Shown: piece after piece, positions 22,157 through 33,275 of the stretch
Position numbering within the stretch: the stretch's first letter is position 1
How the letters are laid out: each line of letters starts with the position of its first letter
NCBI GenBank assembly: GCA_949592205.1
Contig: CATIUR010000003.1
Coordinates: 154,570,759 to 154,634,758, forward strand
Length of the DNA: 64,000 nt
From: Helichrysum umbraculigerum
Taxonomy: Eukaryota > Streptophyta > Magnoliopsida > Asterales > Asteraceae
Direction: 5' to 3'
Program-made: the position numbers and the translations under genes
The notes under the pieces: generated by a model
Told to the model about the DNA's origin: nothing
Seen by the model: the letters and a program-made list of their open reading frames with translations, nothing else
The model's database searches: none

Positions 22157-22660
22157 TAAGTTTGGATTAAATGAGAACACCTTAAAGATAAGAACAGCTA
22201 AAAAACGCTTCAAATGCACAATTACTCTTGATAAAATAGTTAGATTAACATTTGTAAATCTCAAATATGCAAAGAAAATTAAATGTAGACTTATAAAAAT
22301 GCACAAAAATCAAAAAATGATTGATGCATGATTATCTCTATAATTGTGCATCAATCATTTTTTCGATTTTTGTGCATTTATGAAAGGTCGCATCTATTTT
22401 ACTACACATATTTGAGATGTCTGAGTGTGAATATAATGAATTTGTTTGCTAGTTGAGCATTTATGATCAGGTGTTCTGAGATAATCGTGCATCAATCGTT
22501 TTTTCGTTTTTTTTGCATATATGAAAGGTCGCATCTATTTTACTACACATATTTGAGATGTCTAAGTGTGAATATAATGAATTTGTTTGCTAGTTGAGCA
22601 TTTATGAGATGTTCTTAGCCGTTCTTATTTTTAAAGTGTTCTCATTGGAATTCTACCATA
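22157..22660. mobile_element. MITE-like element bracketed by AT/GA microsatellites
   Basis: ATGAGAACACCTTAAAGATA plus AGAACAGCT near the left is mirrored by AGCCGTTCTTATTTTTAAAG plus TGTTCTCAT at the right. Outside are (TA)n and (GA)n at 22101-22156 and (TA)n at 22659-22678. Inside, a segment of about 141 bp starting GTGCATCAATC occurs twice in tandem (near 22346 and 22487). No coding is visible. Confidence 0.65.
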
Positions 22661-22680
22661 TATATATATATATATATGGT

Positions 22681-24560
22681 AGAACCATACGTTGGTGATG
22701 GTGATGTTGACGGAAGAGGAAACGCATCAAGTTTAGATTCATATGTAGTGACCAGCTATGATGGTATGGTGGTGATTATAAATTCTTATGTTGTTTATCA
22801 GTCTTAAGTAATTTTATTACCCTTTTCTGTTAAAAAAATTGTTTTCTGAATGCAACCTGAATTTTTTTTTTTTTTTTTTTTTACCGTATCTGCCTATTCG
22901 ATGGGGGAACTTGTGGGAGTGTATAATCAGGCCGGCCATCTCATTAATGGTTGTTTTTTGATTTCTGAAATGCGATAATTTGGTTTATTGAACCATTTTC
23001 TTTCCTGTAATTATATGTGTTCATAATTGGATTCAAAAGCCAGATGCACGAATAAATTTTAGCTTCATAAAACCTTATAACTGATGCCTCTGTAAGTACA
23101 TATAGTTTTTGATATCTAAAGTTGTTTCCTTATGTGGTGTTTTTTTGTCCGATCGAGTGGAGCTGTCAAACTAATTTTAGAATTTGAACCAATTATTCTG
23201 GTCATTTGAAAGGTTTAATTGTTTTAAATGGATTCACTTTTTCGTTATGATTGTGCAGATACATGGATCAGGTGATCAGGGACCAAAAGTCCATAATCGT
23301 TGGCTCCATATCATCTATTAGGTATGTGTATAGATGCACAGAGACCAAGTAGCTGCTTCGTTCCAGAGACCCCAAGCTAAAATTAATTTGATTTTCAAAA
23401 GAGTTTATTCATATACGGGAAACTACAATCTTACATGGATATAATAGTCTACTATGATTTAGGAGATGGTAAAAAAACACTATCGACATGACACAGTTTG
23501 TAAGTTGCTTAAAATCATAGTTTCATGTTTGCTTTGTTGATTGATTGTTTATGTACTTGAAAAACAGTCAAAGTTCTTTGAAAAGCAAAGTGTTATATTA
23601 ATTCAAAGTTTTGACACATGTAGTGGCCTTTGGTAATAGGCTAATAGCTGAAGCTTATGTATATTGGTTCTTGAACCTAAAGCTCAATTGCATAAAGTAA
23701 GTTTCATGGGTTCAAAGTTTTATTATGAACTTTCCGTTGAAAGCTTGGATTCATAATTGTATTTAGTATGCTTTTTATTCAGTGGAGAGTCGCATGCAAG
23801 ATACAATTGTAGCATGGGCTTCTTTATGTGATGAGGAGACTGATCAAGTAAGTGTATTATCATAAATATTACATTTTCTAGATATATAAAATTCAAAAAG
23901 CTGTTATGAATACATACAGGTCGACTTGCAGGATGGACATGAGATGGTTTGCCATGGTGTATTGGTGTTGACACTATGAATACCTAAACGCTCAAGGTAA
24001 TGATCACATTCATATTAAGAAAATCACATATCACATATATTAGTTGAAAAGACAACATAATACTGTAGATGACTAGATGATTGGTATCTTGGTCCTTATT
24101 TACAAGAACAGAGTAAATATTGAAAAGTAATATGAGTTACTGACAGACCAGTCTACGAGGATATATAATGTTGAATTGAATGATACCTTACAGGTATGAT
24201 TGACAGGTTAATGTTGGTTACCTTATCTACAATATACTGATAGTGGTAATCTTTGAGTTGGTGTATACAATGTTGAAAATTGTAATAACATTTTTATGTA
24301 TATTATATTGTTTACTACAACGAAATGTGTTGATATTGTAGCAAATGGATCGAGAGCCTGTTACCAACTTACCATGTATACAATTGGAAAATTGTTGTCT
24401 GACCTTCACTTTGTAACCAAAGAATAGGTGGACATGTAAGCGCTTAAGATGATTCGGTCGAGACTCCATGAGCACAAGAGGTTTCTACTAATCATTCTCA
24501 TGCCATTAAATTATTTTATTGTTTCATATCTTAGTGAGAAAGTGTAATTATCATGATGAC
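22681..24560. other. Unassigned AT-rich DNA
   Basis: No recognisable gene. There is a poly-T run at 22863-22882. Small open frames here have no domain and no consistent codon pattern. Part may be decayed 5' sequence of the LINE relic that follows. Confidence 0.35.
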
Positions 24561-24569
24561 AGAAACATA

Positions 24570-25380
24570 ACGGGGAGGAAGGGAGATACTTGGGGTGGCA
24601 TTATACAGATTGGGACGTATATTGAAAACAAGGGAGAGGATTTTATTTCATGCTTCACAAAACAGATTGGTGATGAGGTTTGACAACTTTCTTGGCTGAA
24701 AAGTGGACGAGTGATTTCACTCTAAATGAAAAGTTGAACATGTTATATAATCCAGAAGAAAATAAATGTTTAATGGTGAAGGATAATGGTAGATGGGTTG
24801 ATATTGTGTGGGTATGGGAATGGGGTTGGGTAAGAGAACCACGTGGAAGGGCTGGGGGGAGTTGAATGAACTAAACAATTTGATTTCGATGTTTGTACCA
24901 CTATTGGAAAGCAGGGACAAGTGGTGCCGAAATTCATATGGAGAGCAAGGATTTGTGGTTAAAACAATAGCTAATAGGATCGACAACATTTTACTTGCAA
25001 ATGGGTCGACTAATTAACAAACGAAGCGCAACAATTTGGTGCCAAGTAAAGTCAATGTGTTCGTGTGGAGATGAGGTATCGATCTTCACTTATTGTTGTG
25101 TTTGTGGTGAGGATAGTATTGAAACCATTGATCGTTGTATGATGCTTTGCAACGAAGTAATGTCGACATGGGTAACTGGTGGAACAAAGGAGTGGTTATT
25201 AGGTTGGGTATACTGGAGCTAATTGAATTAGTGGGAGTCGGAAACAATAGAAATGTAGTAAAACAAGCTTGGGACGCTGTGGTGTAAATAAAAGCCTATC
25301 ATATATGGAAAAATTGAAATGCTGAGGTATTTGGAGGCAAGACATTGAGGTGTAAAACTGTAAATGACATATAATTGGGT
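24570..25380 (+). pseudogene. Degenerate LINE (L1) relic, C-terminal zinc-binding region
   Basis: Broken frames preserve the order seen at the C-terminus of plant L1 ORF2. First comes an arginine/tryptophan-rich stretch (WVWEWGWVREPRGRAG), then DKWCRNSYGEQGFVVKTIAN, then VPSKVNVFVWR, then CCVCGEDSIETIDRCMMLC, which fits the zf-RVT pattern C-x2-C-x(n)-E-x(n)-H/R-x(n)-C. The parts lie in different frames with stops between them. No reverse-transcriptase core, poly-A tail or duplication is recognisable, so this is an old copy. Confidence 0.7.
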
Positions 25381-26053
25381 GGGTGGGGTTTAATGTGAAT
25401 TGACAAAAAAGTTTACATAGCCATATCGATTGTTTATATGTGATTGTGAATCAATGTATATCAATTGTAATTGTACATTGTGAGTTATATAAAATCTTTT
25501 CCTTCTTTCAATTTTTTTTAGTGATTATATATTTTGTAATTTGATGTTAATGAGATTTATAATTGAGGACCACTGGATCAGCGACAACGCGGGCTTTAAC
25601 ATTTGATTTTGTAAACTTTTGTTTTAATTATAAGATAATTGTGTATTAAATATTTATGTATTTATAATTTAAGAATACTTTTTAAGTACATTTAGATGAG
25701 TGATAAAAATGATGTAATATCTTATAGATAAAAAGAGTTTTTAGTTTATTCCTATGTAAAATTCATATAGTTTGAGGTGGTATGAGATTACATTTTTTTT
25801 AAATATATACCGTTAAAAATTAACACAAAATATAAAAATATTTAATAAAAAATTTAAACCTACAACATTAAAAAAATCACGAAACAGTTATTAATCTAAA
25901 TATAGTTCAGTGAATAAAATGTAAAATTATAAACTATAATAATGACACTACAAAACTAACATCTTATCTTACAAAAATATATAGAAATTAAAATAACATA
26001 AAGCAAACAACTGTACAAAAACAAACTATTCAAGAATATATATATATATTCAA

Positions 26054-26056
<3 letters not shown>
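25381..26056. other. Very AT-rich DNA, no gene seen
   Basis: No coding motif and no clear repeat boundary. Confidence 0.5.

Positions 26057-26112
<56 letters not shown>
26057..26112. repeat. (TA)n microsatellite
   Basis: About 55 bases of TA dinucleotides directly before the Helitron-like end. Confidence 0.95.
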
Positions 26113-26117
<5 letters not shown>

Positions 26118-26128
26118 ATTTAGAGTCG

Positions 26129-26156
26129 CCCGCGCTGCCGCGGGTTTTGTATCTAG
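26129..26156 (+). mobile_element. Helitron-like 3' terminus
   Basis: Hairpin CCCGCG-CTGC-CGCGGG (26129-26144), eight bases, then CTAG (26153-26156) followed by T. This matches the 3' end of plant Helitrons. The 5' end was not located. Confidence 0.55.
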
Positions 26157-26262
26157 TAATAATTAATAACAATAACATAACAATTAACAATAATAATAAT
26201 AATAGTAATACTAATATAATAATAATAACAATAATAATAATAATAATAATAATAATTACCCA
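26157..26262. repeat. (AAT)n / (AAC)n trinucleotide microsatellite
   Basis: Runs of AATAAT with AAC variants. The open frame read across it on the minus strand is low-complexity and not a gene. Confidence 0.9.
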
Positions 26263-26796
26263 TATTTTGTTAACGAAGTATATAGGAAGTTGATAAACTC
26301 TCATTCTACCTGCATAGTCACATTTGAAAACATATATTTATAGGTTTGTCGAAATTTTCTTATATCAACTTTATACGTGTATACACATTAGTCAAAAATA
26401 TGTATCTTGTTTTTATATAATGAATATTATTTGTTAGATTTATTGTTTAGGTATGCTTTTGATTTATATTATATTGATGTCCTTATATGTCATTTTACAC
26501 TTTAAAATTATAGATACAGCTAGTTTACCAAACCGTTATAAACAAATAAAATTACAGCTTACAGCTACAACCTACAGCTGCAGCTTACATCCTACAGCTA
26601 CAGCCTACATCTAGTTTACCAAACATACCCTGTATGTCATATTTAGAGGTCAACCAAAATTTAAGAGACAGTGGAAACTATTTAGTTGTTTTCCTATATT
26701 GTATATAAAAACTTTTGATTGCGGTTTATATAATTAATATGTTAGTTGGGGGAAAACCGGAAAATGTTGGTGTTGTCAACAACACAATAACATATA

Positions 26797-27049
26797 CTCC
26801 CTCCGTCCCAATTTTATTGTCACCAGACAAAAAGACACGCAGTTTAAGAAAATATAACTATCTCTCTCTTACTTTTTGATAAAATGACAGTTTTACCCTC
26901 TACTTTTTACCTATTTTTTTGTCTTATATATATACACTAGGGGTAAAAAAGAACTTTATTTCCTTAAATTTTCTATTTATGGAAGTGGACAATTAATTTG
27001 GTACACTCCAAAATGGAAATAATGGACAATAGAAATGGGACGGAGGGAG
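26797..27049. mobile_element. Stowaway MITE, copy 2
   Basis: CTCCCTCCGTCCC and GGGACGGAGGGAG ends with TA on both sides (26795-26796 and 27050-27051). It is 253 bp, the same family as 6305-6557 but reversed. It lies about 760 bp upstream of the intact LecRK. Confidence 0.95.
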
Positions 27050-27456
27050 TATAATACAATAAATATACACATTTACTCTTTGTGTTATAATAACTAACTA
27101 CACCTTTTAATCCGTTTAGTTTTGCTCCAAGTAATATTTCCCCATTGTTAGTTTTTGTGATATCATGGATCGTTACTAAATTAAATTGAAAAAAATGGTT
27201 TTGTTAACGGAAGCTTAAGGGCTTTCATTAAGATGTTTGAACATGCATAAAACAGCTGTACATTAACTAAAATTCAGGGGGACAAACTAAAATTCAGGGG
27301 ACGGATATTTTTTCTTTTCCAAAGTACAAACTTTTATGCATGTCCTAACGTTTTAACCAAACCCTTAGGGCTCTTCGTGAGCAATTTCCAAAAAAAAAAT
27401 CATTATAAAAATATTAATTACAGCTATAGAGTTGCAAAATGTTAGTTAGGTCGTGG

Positions 27457-27737
27457 TTGACTTGATGAACTGGTCAAGAATGGGAACAGAGCATCGCTCC
27501 ATTGAAGAAATGAAGACAACTCGGTCTCGATTGAATCTTATATGACTATTAAAGTTCAGATAAAGAATCAGAGACGGCTTATTTTCATTTCTTTTTTAGG
27601 CAATATTTCAACATCATCATAAAAGCTATATTTATATCCGCTAAGAAGATTAATGACTTATTCAACTCAGCAATAAGTTTACACAATTCCATTTAAATTA
27701 AAATTCAGCATACTTACAAAACATACTACTTTTGACT
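27457..27737 (+). promoter_or_regulatory. Possible W-box cores upstream of the intact LecRK
   Basis: TTGACT occurs at 27457-27462 and 27732-27737 in the 350 bases before the LecRK start. TTGAC-type sites bind WRKY factors in defence genes, and LecRKs are often WRKY-regulated. Six-base words occur by chance, so this is suggestive only. Confidence 0.25.
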
Positions 27738-27807
27738 TTTGAGTAATATTCATTGTTAAAAAAAAAAGAACATAACCTGCTACTTTTGTAGCAATTTTCC
27801 AATAATC

Positions 27808-29886
27808 ATGGCATTCTCAATGATCCATCTCATCACTTACCTTCTTCTTGTTTCAATCCCTTTTGCAACTTCCATCTCGTTCAATTTACCAAATATCGGT
27901 ACGCAGAATCTGAATCGAGAGATACTTACACAAGGTGATGGTGCTTATATCTCAGATGGGGGCATCCAAGTGACCCCGGATGGAATAAGCGCTGAACGAA
28001 ACCAGAAAGCAGGACGAGCGATTTACACGAGCCCACTACATCTTTGGGACAACACTTCGGGTGAGCTAGCAAGTTTTTCTACCAATTTCACCTTTGTGAT
28101 TGATTCAAGAGGGGCTACCGTATATGGTGATGGCCTCACGTTCTTTCTTGCTGAGAATAATTCTGTGATGACTGCTGGTGGGGCCATGGGGCTTCCGGTC
28201 AACGGCACAACCCTTCAGGAGGTGAAGAGATTTGTGGCGGTTGAGTTCGATACTTTTTGGAATGGTTGGGATCCAAATGTGTCTAGCAATATTTCAATGG
28301 GTGATCATGTGGGTATTAGCATTAGCTCTCTTACTTCTATTAGATCTCAAAAATGGTTAAGTAATGTAACTGGTGGGGGAGAATGTCAAGCTTGGATTAA
28401 TTATGATTCCGTTTCGAAAAATCTTAGTGTTTCCTTCACTGGTTATCAAAATAATACGGTTGTACGTCAAGATGGACTTTTTTACACAGTTGATCTAAGG
28501 AAAGAGTTGCCAGAAAGGGTTATTTTTGGGTTTACAGCAGCAACTGGAGGAGTATTTGAGAGAAATAACGTGAAATCTTGGACTTTTGATAGTTCGGATT
28601 TGCAGGTTGATGAAAAGCCAGGAATGCCGCCGAGTCCAGGACAGAACCCAGGCCCAGATCTAGTCAGTGGGAAAAACAGCAACAAGATGGGATTAATGAT
28701 TGGAATATCGGTTACGATTATTGTAATTTTTGTTCTTGCATTTGTTTTTTGGAGGATAAAGAAGAAGAAAAATATAGAAGATGAAGCAGATGAAATTTCA
28801 TTTGATGTTGAGATGAACAATGAATTCGAGATGGGCACAGGGCCTAAACGATTCTCATATAAGGAATTGGCACGTTCGACTAGTGACTTTGCGGAGAATG
28901 AGAAGCTTGGAGAGGGAGGTTTTGGTGGGGTGTACAGAGGGTTCTTAAAAGATTCGAGCATGTATGTTGCAGTGAAAAGGGTGTCAAAGAGTTCCAAACA
29001 AGGGATTAAGGAGTATGCATCAGAAGTCAAGATCATTAGCCGATTGAGGCATAGAAATCTTGTCCAACTAACAGGCTGGTGTCATCAGAAAGGCGAACTA
29101 CTGCTTGTATACGAATATATGGAAAATGGAAGCTTAGACTCACATCTTTTCAAGGAAAAAAGCTTGTTGACATGGGGCACAAGGTACAAAATTGCTCATG
29201 GTGTAGCTTCTGCTTTGTTATATCTACATGAAGAATGGGAGCAGTGTGTTTTGCATAGAGATATTAAATCGAGTAATGTGATGTTGGATTCGAATTTCAA
29301 TGCGAAGCTTGGTGATTTTGGGTTGGCTAAGATGGTTGACCACGAGAAAGGCTCGCAAACAACTATGTTAGCTGGAACCTTAGGCTACATGGCTCCTGAA
29401 TGTGTAGTGACCGGTAAGGCAAGCAAAGAATCGGACGTTTATAGTTTTGGAGTTGTTGCATTAGAAATAGCTTGTGGGCGAAAGCCCATTGAGTACAAGG
29501 CACCAGAAAAGCAAATACGGTTACTAGAATGGGTTTGGGATCTCTATGGGACTGGGGGTCTTTTAGAAGCCGTCGATCCACTTCTGGGAACTGATTTTGC
29601 AGAAGAAGAAATCAATCGTTTGATGACCGTTGGGTTATGGTGTGTGCACCCTGACTCAGAATTTCGACCTTCGATGAGACAAGTGATTCAAGTACTAAAG
29701 TTTGAAGCTTCCCCGCCTATACTCCCCTCAAAGATGCCAGTAGCATCTTATTTAACACCTCCCATGTCATCATTATTTGGTGTTACTTCCATCCTTGAAA
29801 ATCAATCATCGAGTACCATTTCCTCAAAGCAAACAACATCGTCAACAAATTCTTCATCTGCATCACTATTGCATTCAATGTCATGA
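27808..29886 (+). CDS. Intact L-type lectin-domain receptor-like kinase (LecRK), copy C
   Basis: A 692-residue, intronless type I membrane kinase, normal length for the family. Residues 1-22 form a signal peptide (HLITYLLLVSIPFA). Residues 23-262 form a legume-lectin fold with the metal-site motif VAVEFDTFWN (E146, D148, N152) and DHVGIS (D166, H167). A proline-rich linker follows at 263-285. Residues 294-315 form the transmembrane helix, followed by basic KKKK. The kinase spans about 361-635: GEGGFGGVYRG, VAVK with K390, HRDIKSSN with D485 and N490, DFG at 503-505, and APE at 529-531. It is an RD kinase with all catalytic residues present, so likely active. A serine/threonine-rich tail ends the protein. 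LecRKs sit at the plasma membrane and sense extracellular signals in immunity and development; the ligand here is unknown. The start was chosen because it gives the signal peptide. Closest kin are copies A, B and D in this window. Confidence 0.97.
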   Translation: MAFSMIHLITYLLLVSIPFATSISFNLPNIGTQNLNREILTQGDGAYISDGGIQVTPDGISAERNQKAGRAIYTSPLHLWDNTSGELASFSTNFTFVIDSRGATVYGDGLTFFLAENNSVMTAGGAMGLPVNGTTLQEVKRFVAVEFDTFWNGWDPNVSSNISMGDHVGISISSLTSIRSQKWLSNVTGGGECQAWINYDSVSKNLSVSFTGYQNNTVVRQDGLFYTVDLRKELPERVIFGFTAATGGVFERNNVKSWTFDSSDLQVDEKPGMPPSPGQNPGPDLVSGKNSNKMGLMIGISVTIIVIFVLAFVFWRIKKKKNIEDEADEISFDVEMNNEFEMGTGPKRFSYKELARSTSDFAENEKLGEGGFGGVYRGFLKDSSMYVAVKRVSKSSKQGIKEYASEVKIISRLRHRNLVQLTGWCHQKGELLLVYEYMENGSLDSHLFKEKSLLTWGTRYKIAHGVASALLYLHEEWEQCVLHRDIKSSNVMLDSNFNAKLGDFGLAKMVDHEKGSQTTMLAGTLGYMAPECVVTGKASKESDVYSFGVVALEIACGRKPIEYKAPEKQIRLLEWVWDLYGTGGLLEAVDPLLGTDFAEEEINRLMTVGLWCVHPDSEFRPSMRQVIQVLKFEASPPILPSKMPVASYLTPPMSSLFGVTSILENQSSSTISSKQTTSSTNSSSASLLHSMS

Positions 29887-30451
29887 CATGTAATATATTA
29901 TTGTTTGTTCATATGTATCTGTTGACAATTGGTATTAAGTATTAAGCATCGCATAAGTAATACTTTAACTAAGATTGGAATGGAGTCATTAACATATTTA
30001 GTTTTACATAGAGGTAACAAACCTTCAAATTTTATGGTAAAACCCACAAACCTAAATACGATCAGGCCCGCTTAAAATATGTAAATCGGACCCCTTTCCC
30101 GACAACATTCATTTGTAATAGTATGACCACAAGTCCACATATGCAGTGGTCTAAAGGTGTAAATCAACATATATAATATATATTTCTAAAGTAAAATAAA
30201 CATGCACAGTATTTGACCTGGTTTCATTTGCATATAAAATGCAGACAGTTTGACTTTTCAGTATGCTCCGAGAAAGAATCATGGATGTCTGGTTTAATAT
30301 TTTTGATATTTTCTGTCAATTTTATAAAACAATCTCATAAACCGAACTCAAGACCAATTCAATGGCCTTTCTGTTATAGATATAGTTAAGTTGAGCAAAG
30401 TGTCTGACAACAAACCTTCAAATTTATACTCCGTAGTAAATATCCACAAGC

Positions 30452-32469
30452 ATGGAGTTTTACATGGCCCATCTGATCACATACTTCCTTTTTGTTTCAA
30501 TCCCTTATGCAGCCTCAATTACATTCGATTTGACAGATATTGGTCCACAAAATCTGAATCGCGACATAGTAATGGATGGCAAGGGAGCTAATATCACTGA
30601 TGGTGGTATCCAGTTGACCCCAGATTGGATAAGTTCCGATAACAGCCAGAAAGCAGGACGAGCGACGTACATCAGACCACTTCATCTTTGGGACAGTAGA
30701 TCTGGTGAGCTTGCAAGCTTCACTACAAATTTCACTTTTGTAATTGATTCAAATACGACTACATACTACGGTGATGGCCTCACTTTCTTTCTAGCTCAGA
30801 ATGATTCTGAGATATATACTGGGGGATCCATGGGGCTTCCAGTCATTGGCACATATATTAGTTTGATACCATTTGTTGCAGTTGAGTTTGATACTTTTTG
30901 AAACCGTAATTGGGATCCATTAGATGCTACAAATACTTCAATTGGTGATCATATGGGTATCTGCATTAACTCTCTTACTTCTGCTAAGTCTCAAAAATGG
31001 TTAAGTAATGTACCTGGTGGGGGAGTGTGTCAAGCTTGGATTACGTATGATTCGAATTTGAAAAATCTTAGTGTTTCTTTCACTGGTTTTCAAAATGATA
31101 AAGCTCTTCGTAAAGATGGTCTTTTCTACACTATTGATCTTAGGCAATTGTTACCCGAATGGGTTATTTTTGGCTTTTCAGCAGCAACTGGAGCTTTATT
31201 CCAGAAAAATAGTGTGAGATCTTGGACTTTCGATAGTTCGAACTTACCAGGTGATGAAACCAGTGAGCTGCCACCAATACCGAGTCCTGGTCCAGTTAAT
31301 GGGAAAAACAGCAAGGTGGTTTTAATGGTGGGTTTAATAGTTGGATTAGTACTTGTTACTATTACTTTTCTGGGTGTTATTGTGTGTGTTTTGTTGAGAC
31401 AGAACAGGAGCGTAGAAGCAGAAAAAGGTGGAGTCGATGTTGAGATGAACAATGAATTTCAAATGGGCACCGGGCCTAAACAATTTTCTTACCGTGAACT
31501 AGCTAAATCAACCCACAATTTTGCAGAGGTTGAGAAGCTTGGTGAGGGAGGTTTTGGTGGGGTTTATCGAGGTTTTTTGAAAGATCTAAATACATATGTT
31601 GCAGTCAAGAGGGTATCAAAGAGTTCTAAACAAGGGATCAATGAATATGCGTCAGAAGTACGTATCATTAGCCGATTGAGGCACAGAAACCTGGTGCAGC
31701 TCACCGGTTGGTGTCATGAGAAAGGAAAGCTCCTGCTTGTTTATGAATATATGGAAAACGGAAGCTTAGATTCACATCTCTTCAAGGAAAAAAGCTTGTT
31801 AACAGGAACACAAGGTACAAAATTGCTCATGGTCTGGCTTCTGCTTTGTTGTACCTACATGAAGAATGGGAGCAATGTGTTTTGCATAGAGATATCAAAT
31901 CAAGTAATGTGATGTTGGATTCAAATTTCAACGCAAAGCTAGGTGATTTTGGGTTAGCTAAGTTGGTAGACCATGAGAAAGGTTCAGAAACAACGAAGAT
32001 GGCTGGAACAATGGGTTACATGGCTCCTGAATGTGTACTGACTGGCAAATCAACCAAAGAATCAGATGTTTTTAGTTTTGGAGTTGTTGCATTCAAAATA
32101 GCTTGTGGGAGAAAACCCATCCAGTACAAGGCTCCAGAAAATCAAATATGGCTGCTAGAATGGGTTTGGGAGCTCTATGGGGCAGGGACTCTTTTACAAG
32201 CCGTTGATCCTCGTCTAGGGTCAGAGTTTAAGTAAGACAAAGTCGAGCATCTGATGATCGTTGGATTATGGTGTGTACACCCTGATTCTGATGTTCGGCC
32301 ATCGATGAGACAAGTGATTCAAGTACTGAAACATGAAACTTTCATGCCTATACTCCCCTCAAAGATTCCGGTTTCATCTTACTGGATACCTTCTACCGTC
32401 CCAAACCAATCATTTAATCTCATCTCCAACAGAGACTCTTCAAACCAATCCATATTTGTTGGTCGTTAA
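30452..32469 (+). pseudogene. LecRK copy D: lectin receptor kinase pseudogene with two stops and a frameshift
   Basis: Full LecRK layout: signal peptide (HLITYFLFVSIPYAAS), lectin domain (LTFFLAQND, VAVEFDTF), transmembrane helix (LIVGLVLVTITFLGVIVCVLL), kinase (LGEGGFGGVYRG, VAVKRVSK, HRDIKSSN, DFGLAKLV, GYMAPE) and tail to TAA near 32467-32469. Lesions: TGG to TGA at 30899-30901, at the tryptophan of the DTFW metal-site motif; one missing base between 31804 and 31805 (LLT-W-TRY segment), which throws the catalytic loop out of frame; and TAA at 32233-32235 where copy A has GAA. A restart at the internal methionine 30953 would give a protein without signal peptide and without a kinase C-lobe. 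It shares more identity with copy A than with B or C. Sequencing error could mimic single lesions, but three independent ones make decay the better reading. Confidence 0.93.
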
Positions 32470-32539
32470 ATAAGCATATTGACAAACTTTTCCTATTTGT
32501 AACGTTTCACGATTTTATCAGGAATCGAGAAAAATACCT

Positions 32540-33183
32540 AACCAATGAGATTATGCCATTTATACAAAAATCCATTTACCCCAATCTTTTTGAATCTTAA
32601 ATATCTCACAAACGCAGAATCGAAAAATTATGAAAATTGCACCATAAAATTCAGCGTTTTATCCTCTTTATTTGCCATCTCTCAAGTCATACTTTTGACG
32701 AGTTTTTTTTCTTCGTTTTTAGGTGGGTTTCACAAATTACTAACATATCTGTTAAACTGTTGCGTTCAGGGTTTAGGCTTTGGGGTTAGGGTTTTTGCAA
32801 AACCATAAACCCCAAACCCTAAACCCCAAACCCCAAACCCCAAACCCCAAACCCCAAACCCTAAACGCTTTACAAAACTCTAAACCCTAAATCCTACTAA
32901 ACCCTAAACATTAAACCCTAAACTCTAAACCCTAAACCCTCAACCTAAATTAAATGTACAACCAAGCATTAACAAATATGTTAGTAATTTGTGAAACCCA
33001 CCAAAAAATGAAGAAAAAAAATTCGTCGAAAGTATGCCTTGAGGGATGGTAAATCGACGAGGATAAAACACTGAATTTTAAAGTGTAATTTTTATGATTT
33101 TTCGATTTGTTATTTGTGAGATAATTAGTTTTTAAGATATTGGGGGTAAATCGATTTTTGTACCAATGGCACAATTTCATTCT
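32540..33183. mobile_element. Inverted-repeat element with telomere-like core
   Basis: Two arms of about 220 bp face each other: 32540-32760 (AATGAGATTATGCCATT, CAAAAATCCATTTACCCCA, GGTGGGTTTCACAAATTACT) and 32955-33183 (AGTAATTTGTGAAACCCACC, GGGGGTAAATCGATTTTTGT, GGCACAATTTCATT). Both arms even translate alike in mirror frames. Between them is an AAACCCT-type tract. The element interrupts the 3' flank shared by LecRK copies A and D, so it inserted after the duplication or was lost from A. No clear target-site duplication and no transposase, so the class is unknown. Confidence 0.75.
32800..32941. repeat. Degenerate plant-telomere-like repeat (AAACCCT / AAACCCC)
   Basis: About 140 bases of CCCTAAA and CCCCAAA units with variants, preceded by the opposite-strand forms GGGTTTAGGC and GGGGTTAGGGTTT at 32767-32792. 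It forms the loop of the inverted-repeat element. Confidence 0.9.
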
Positions 33184-33275
33184 TTCTAAAATTCTTGTAT
33201 TTTATTGAACTTTTCTCGGTGAAATTGTCATACTTGCTATTCTAAAAAAAATTATTAAGAGAATGTAATATGTAC

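Larger units (their letters stand above)
29997..33275. repeat. Segmental duplication, copy 2 (matches 9705-11885)
   Basis: Starts at TTTAGTTTTACATAG, matching 9705 onward, and runs through the LecRK copy D region into its 3' flank. It is interrupted only by the inverted-repeat element at about 32540-33183. Homology resumes at AAATTGTCATACTTGCTATT near 33221, matching the region near 11848. Confidence 0.88.

Noticed and set aside
32545..33180. Two similar open frames of 76-87 codons in opposite directions
   Set aside because: They mirror the arms of the inverted-repeat element and are not a gene pair.
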